Assembly: GCF_019693445.1 (NCBI RefSeq)
Contig: NZ_JAHRBL010000002.1
Coordinates: 124,001-188,000, forward strand
DNA from: Deinococcus aquaedulcis
GTDB taxonomy: Bacteria > Deinococcota > Deinococci > Deinococcales > Deinococcaceae
Length of the DNA stretch: 64,000 nt
Direction: 5' to 3'
Shown: positions 63,182 through 64,000 of the stretch, one piece after another
How positions within the stretch are numbered: the stretch's first letter is position 1
Layout: each line of letters begins with the position of its first letter
Made by a program: the position numbers and the translations under genes
The notes under the pieces: model-generated
What the model was told of the DNA's origin: nothing
The model's database searches: none
The model's input: only the letters and a program-made list of their open reading frames with translations

Positions 63182-64000
<819 letters not shown>

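Overview
The window is a 64 kb piece of a high-GC bacterial chromosome, most likely Deinococcus (Deinococcota). Evidence: about 25 genes begin 5-9 nt downstream of a TANNNT -10 box with no ribosome binding site, the leaderless arrangement typical of this group; lysine is made by the LysW/LysX carrier route of Thermus and Deinococcus; proline dehydrogenase and P5C dehydrogenase are separate proteins; and short Deinococcus-type intergenic repeats occur. No rRNA, tRNA, CRISPR array or prophage was recognised. Most of the window is core chromosome.

Layout. 0-5.3 kb: a cut lipoprotein gene, then a four-gene proline catabolism operon (gntR regulator, proline dehydrogenase, NmrA-like protein, P5C dehydrogenase, minus strand) and an MgtC-like membrane protein. 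5.5-7.1 kb: cold shock protein, a zinc-finger-like protein, recO. 7.1-9.3 kb: a small accessory patch with a 47-bp IS end remnant, an AT-richer exported YD-repeat-like protein and a decayed 830-bp IS5-type element. 9.3-21 kb: rsmE-prmA, proC, a LacI-type regulator with its palindromic operator, exported proteins, a glycosyltransferase, a large unknown protein divergent from a membrane Ser/Thr kinase with a C-terminal propeller, a glutaredoxin-like protein and ftsY. 22-29 kb: minus-strand metabolic genes (hydrolase, DinB, histidine phosphatase, FAD oxidoreductase, two lipoproteins, Nudix, two sugar ABC permeases) and a small hydrophilic stress-type protein. 29-37 kb: isocitrate dehydrogenase, a beta-lactamase-fold hydrolase divergent from a winged-helix regulator, and nadB-nadC-nadA. 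36.8-37.7 kb: a Panacea-domain antitoxin with a two-helix membrane protein, a probable toxin-antitoxin pair. 37.8-43.2 kb: radical SAM protein, lipoprotein, erythromycin-esterase-like protein, family I.5-like lipase. 43.5-47.3 kb: lysT-ridA-lysU-zinc ribbon-lysW-lysX. 47-58 kb: CBS-ACT protein, two OmpH/Skp proteins, stress flavoprotein, MFS transporter, RluA, FMN reductase, M48 protease with a DUF898 membrane protein, gamma carbonic anhydrase, SDR. 58-64 kb: an FbpABC-type iron transporter, HAD and repeat proteins, and the 3' part of recG.

How the genes work together. The proline operon converts proline to glutamate under a GntR repressor that probably binds the palindrome over its own promoter, while proC (11 kb) runs the opposite biosynthetic step. 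nadB, nadC and nadA make nicotinate mononucleotide from aspartate. The lysT-lysX genes convert homocitrate to LysW-bound aminoadipate. The most notable observations are a LysW carrier that has lost all four zinc cysteines beside a cysteine-rich double zinc-ribbon protein, the Panacea/membrane-protein pair, and three genes (lacI-type, Ser/Thr kinase, ftsY) each preceded by a tiny leaderless ORF whose stop codon overlaps the start of the gene.
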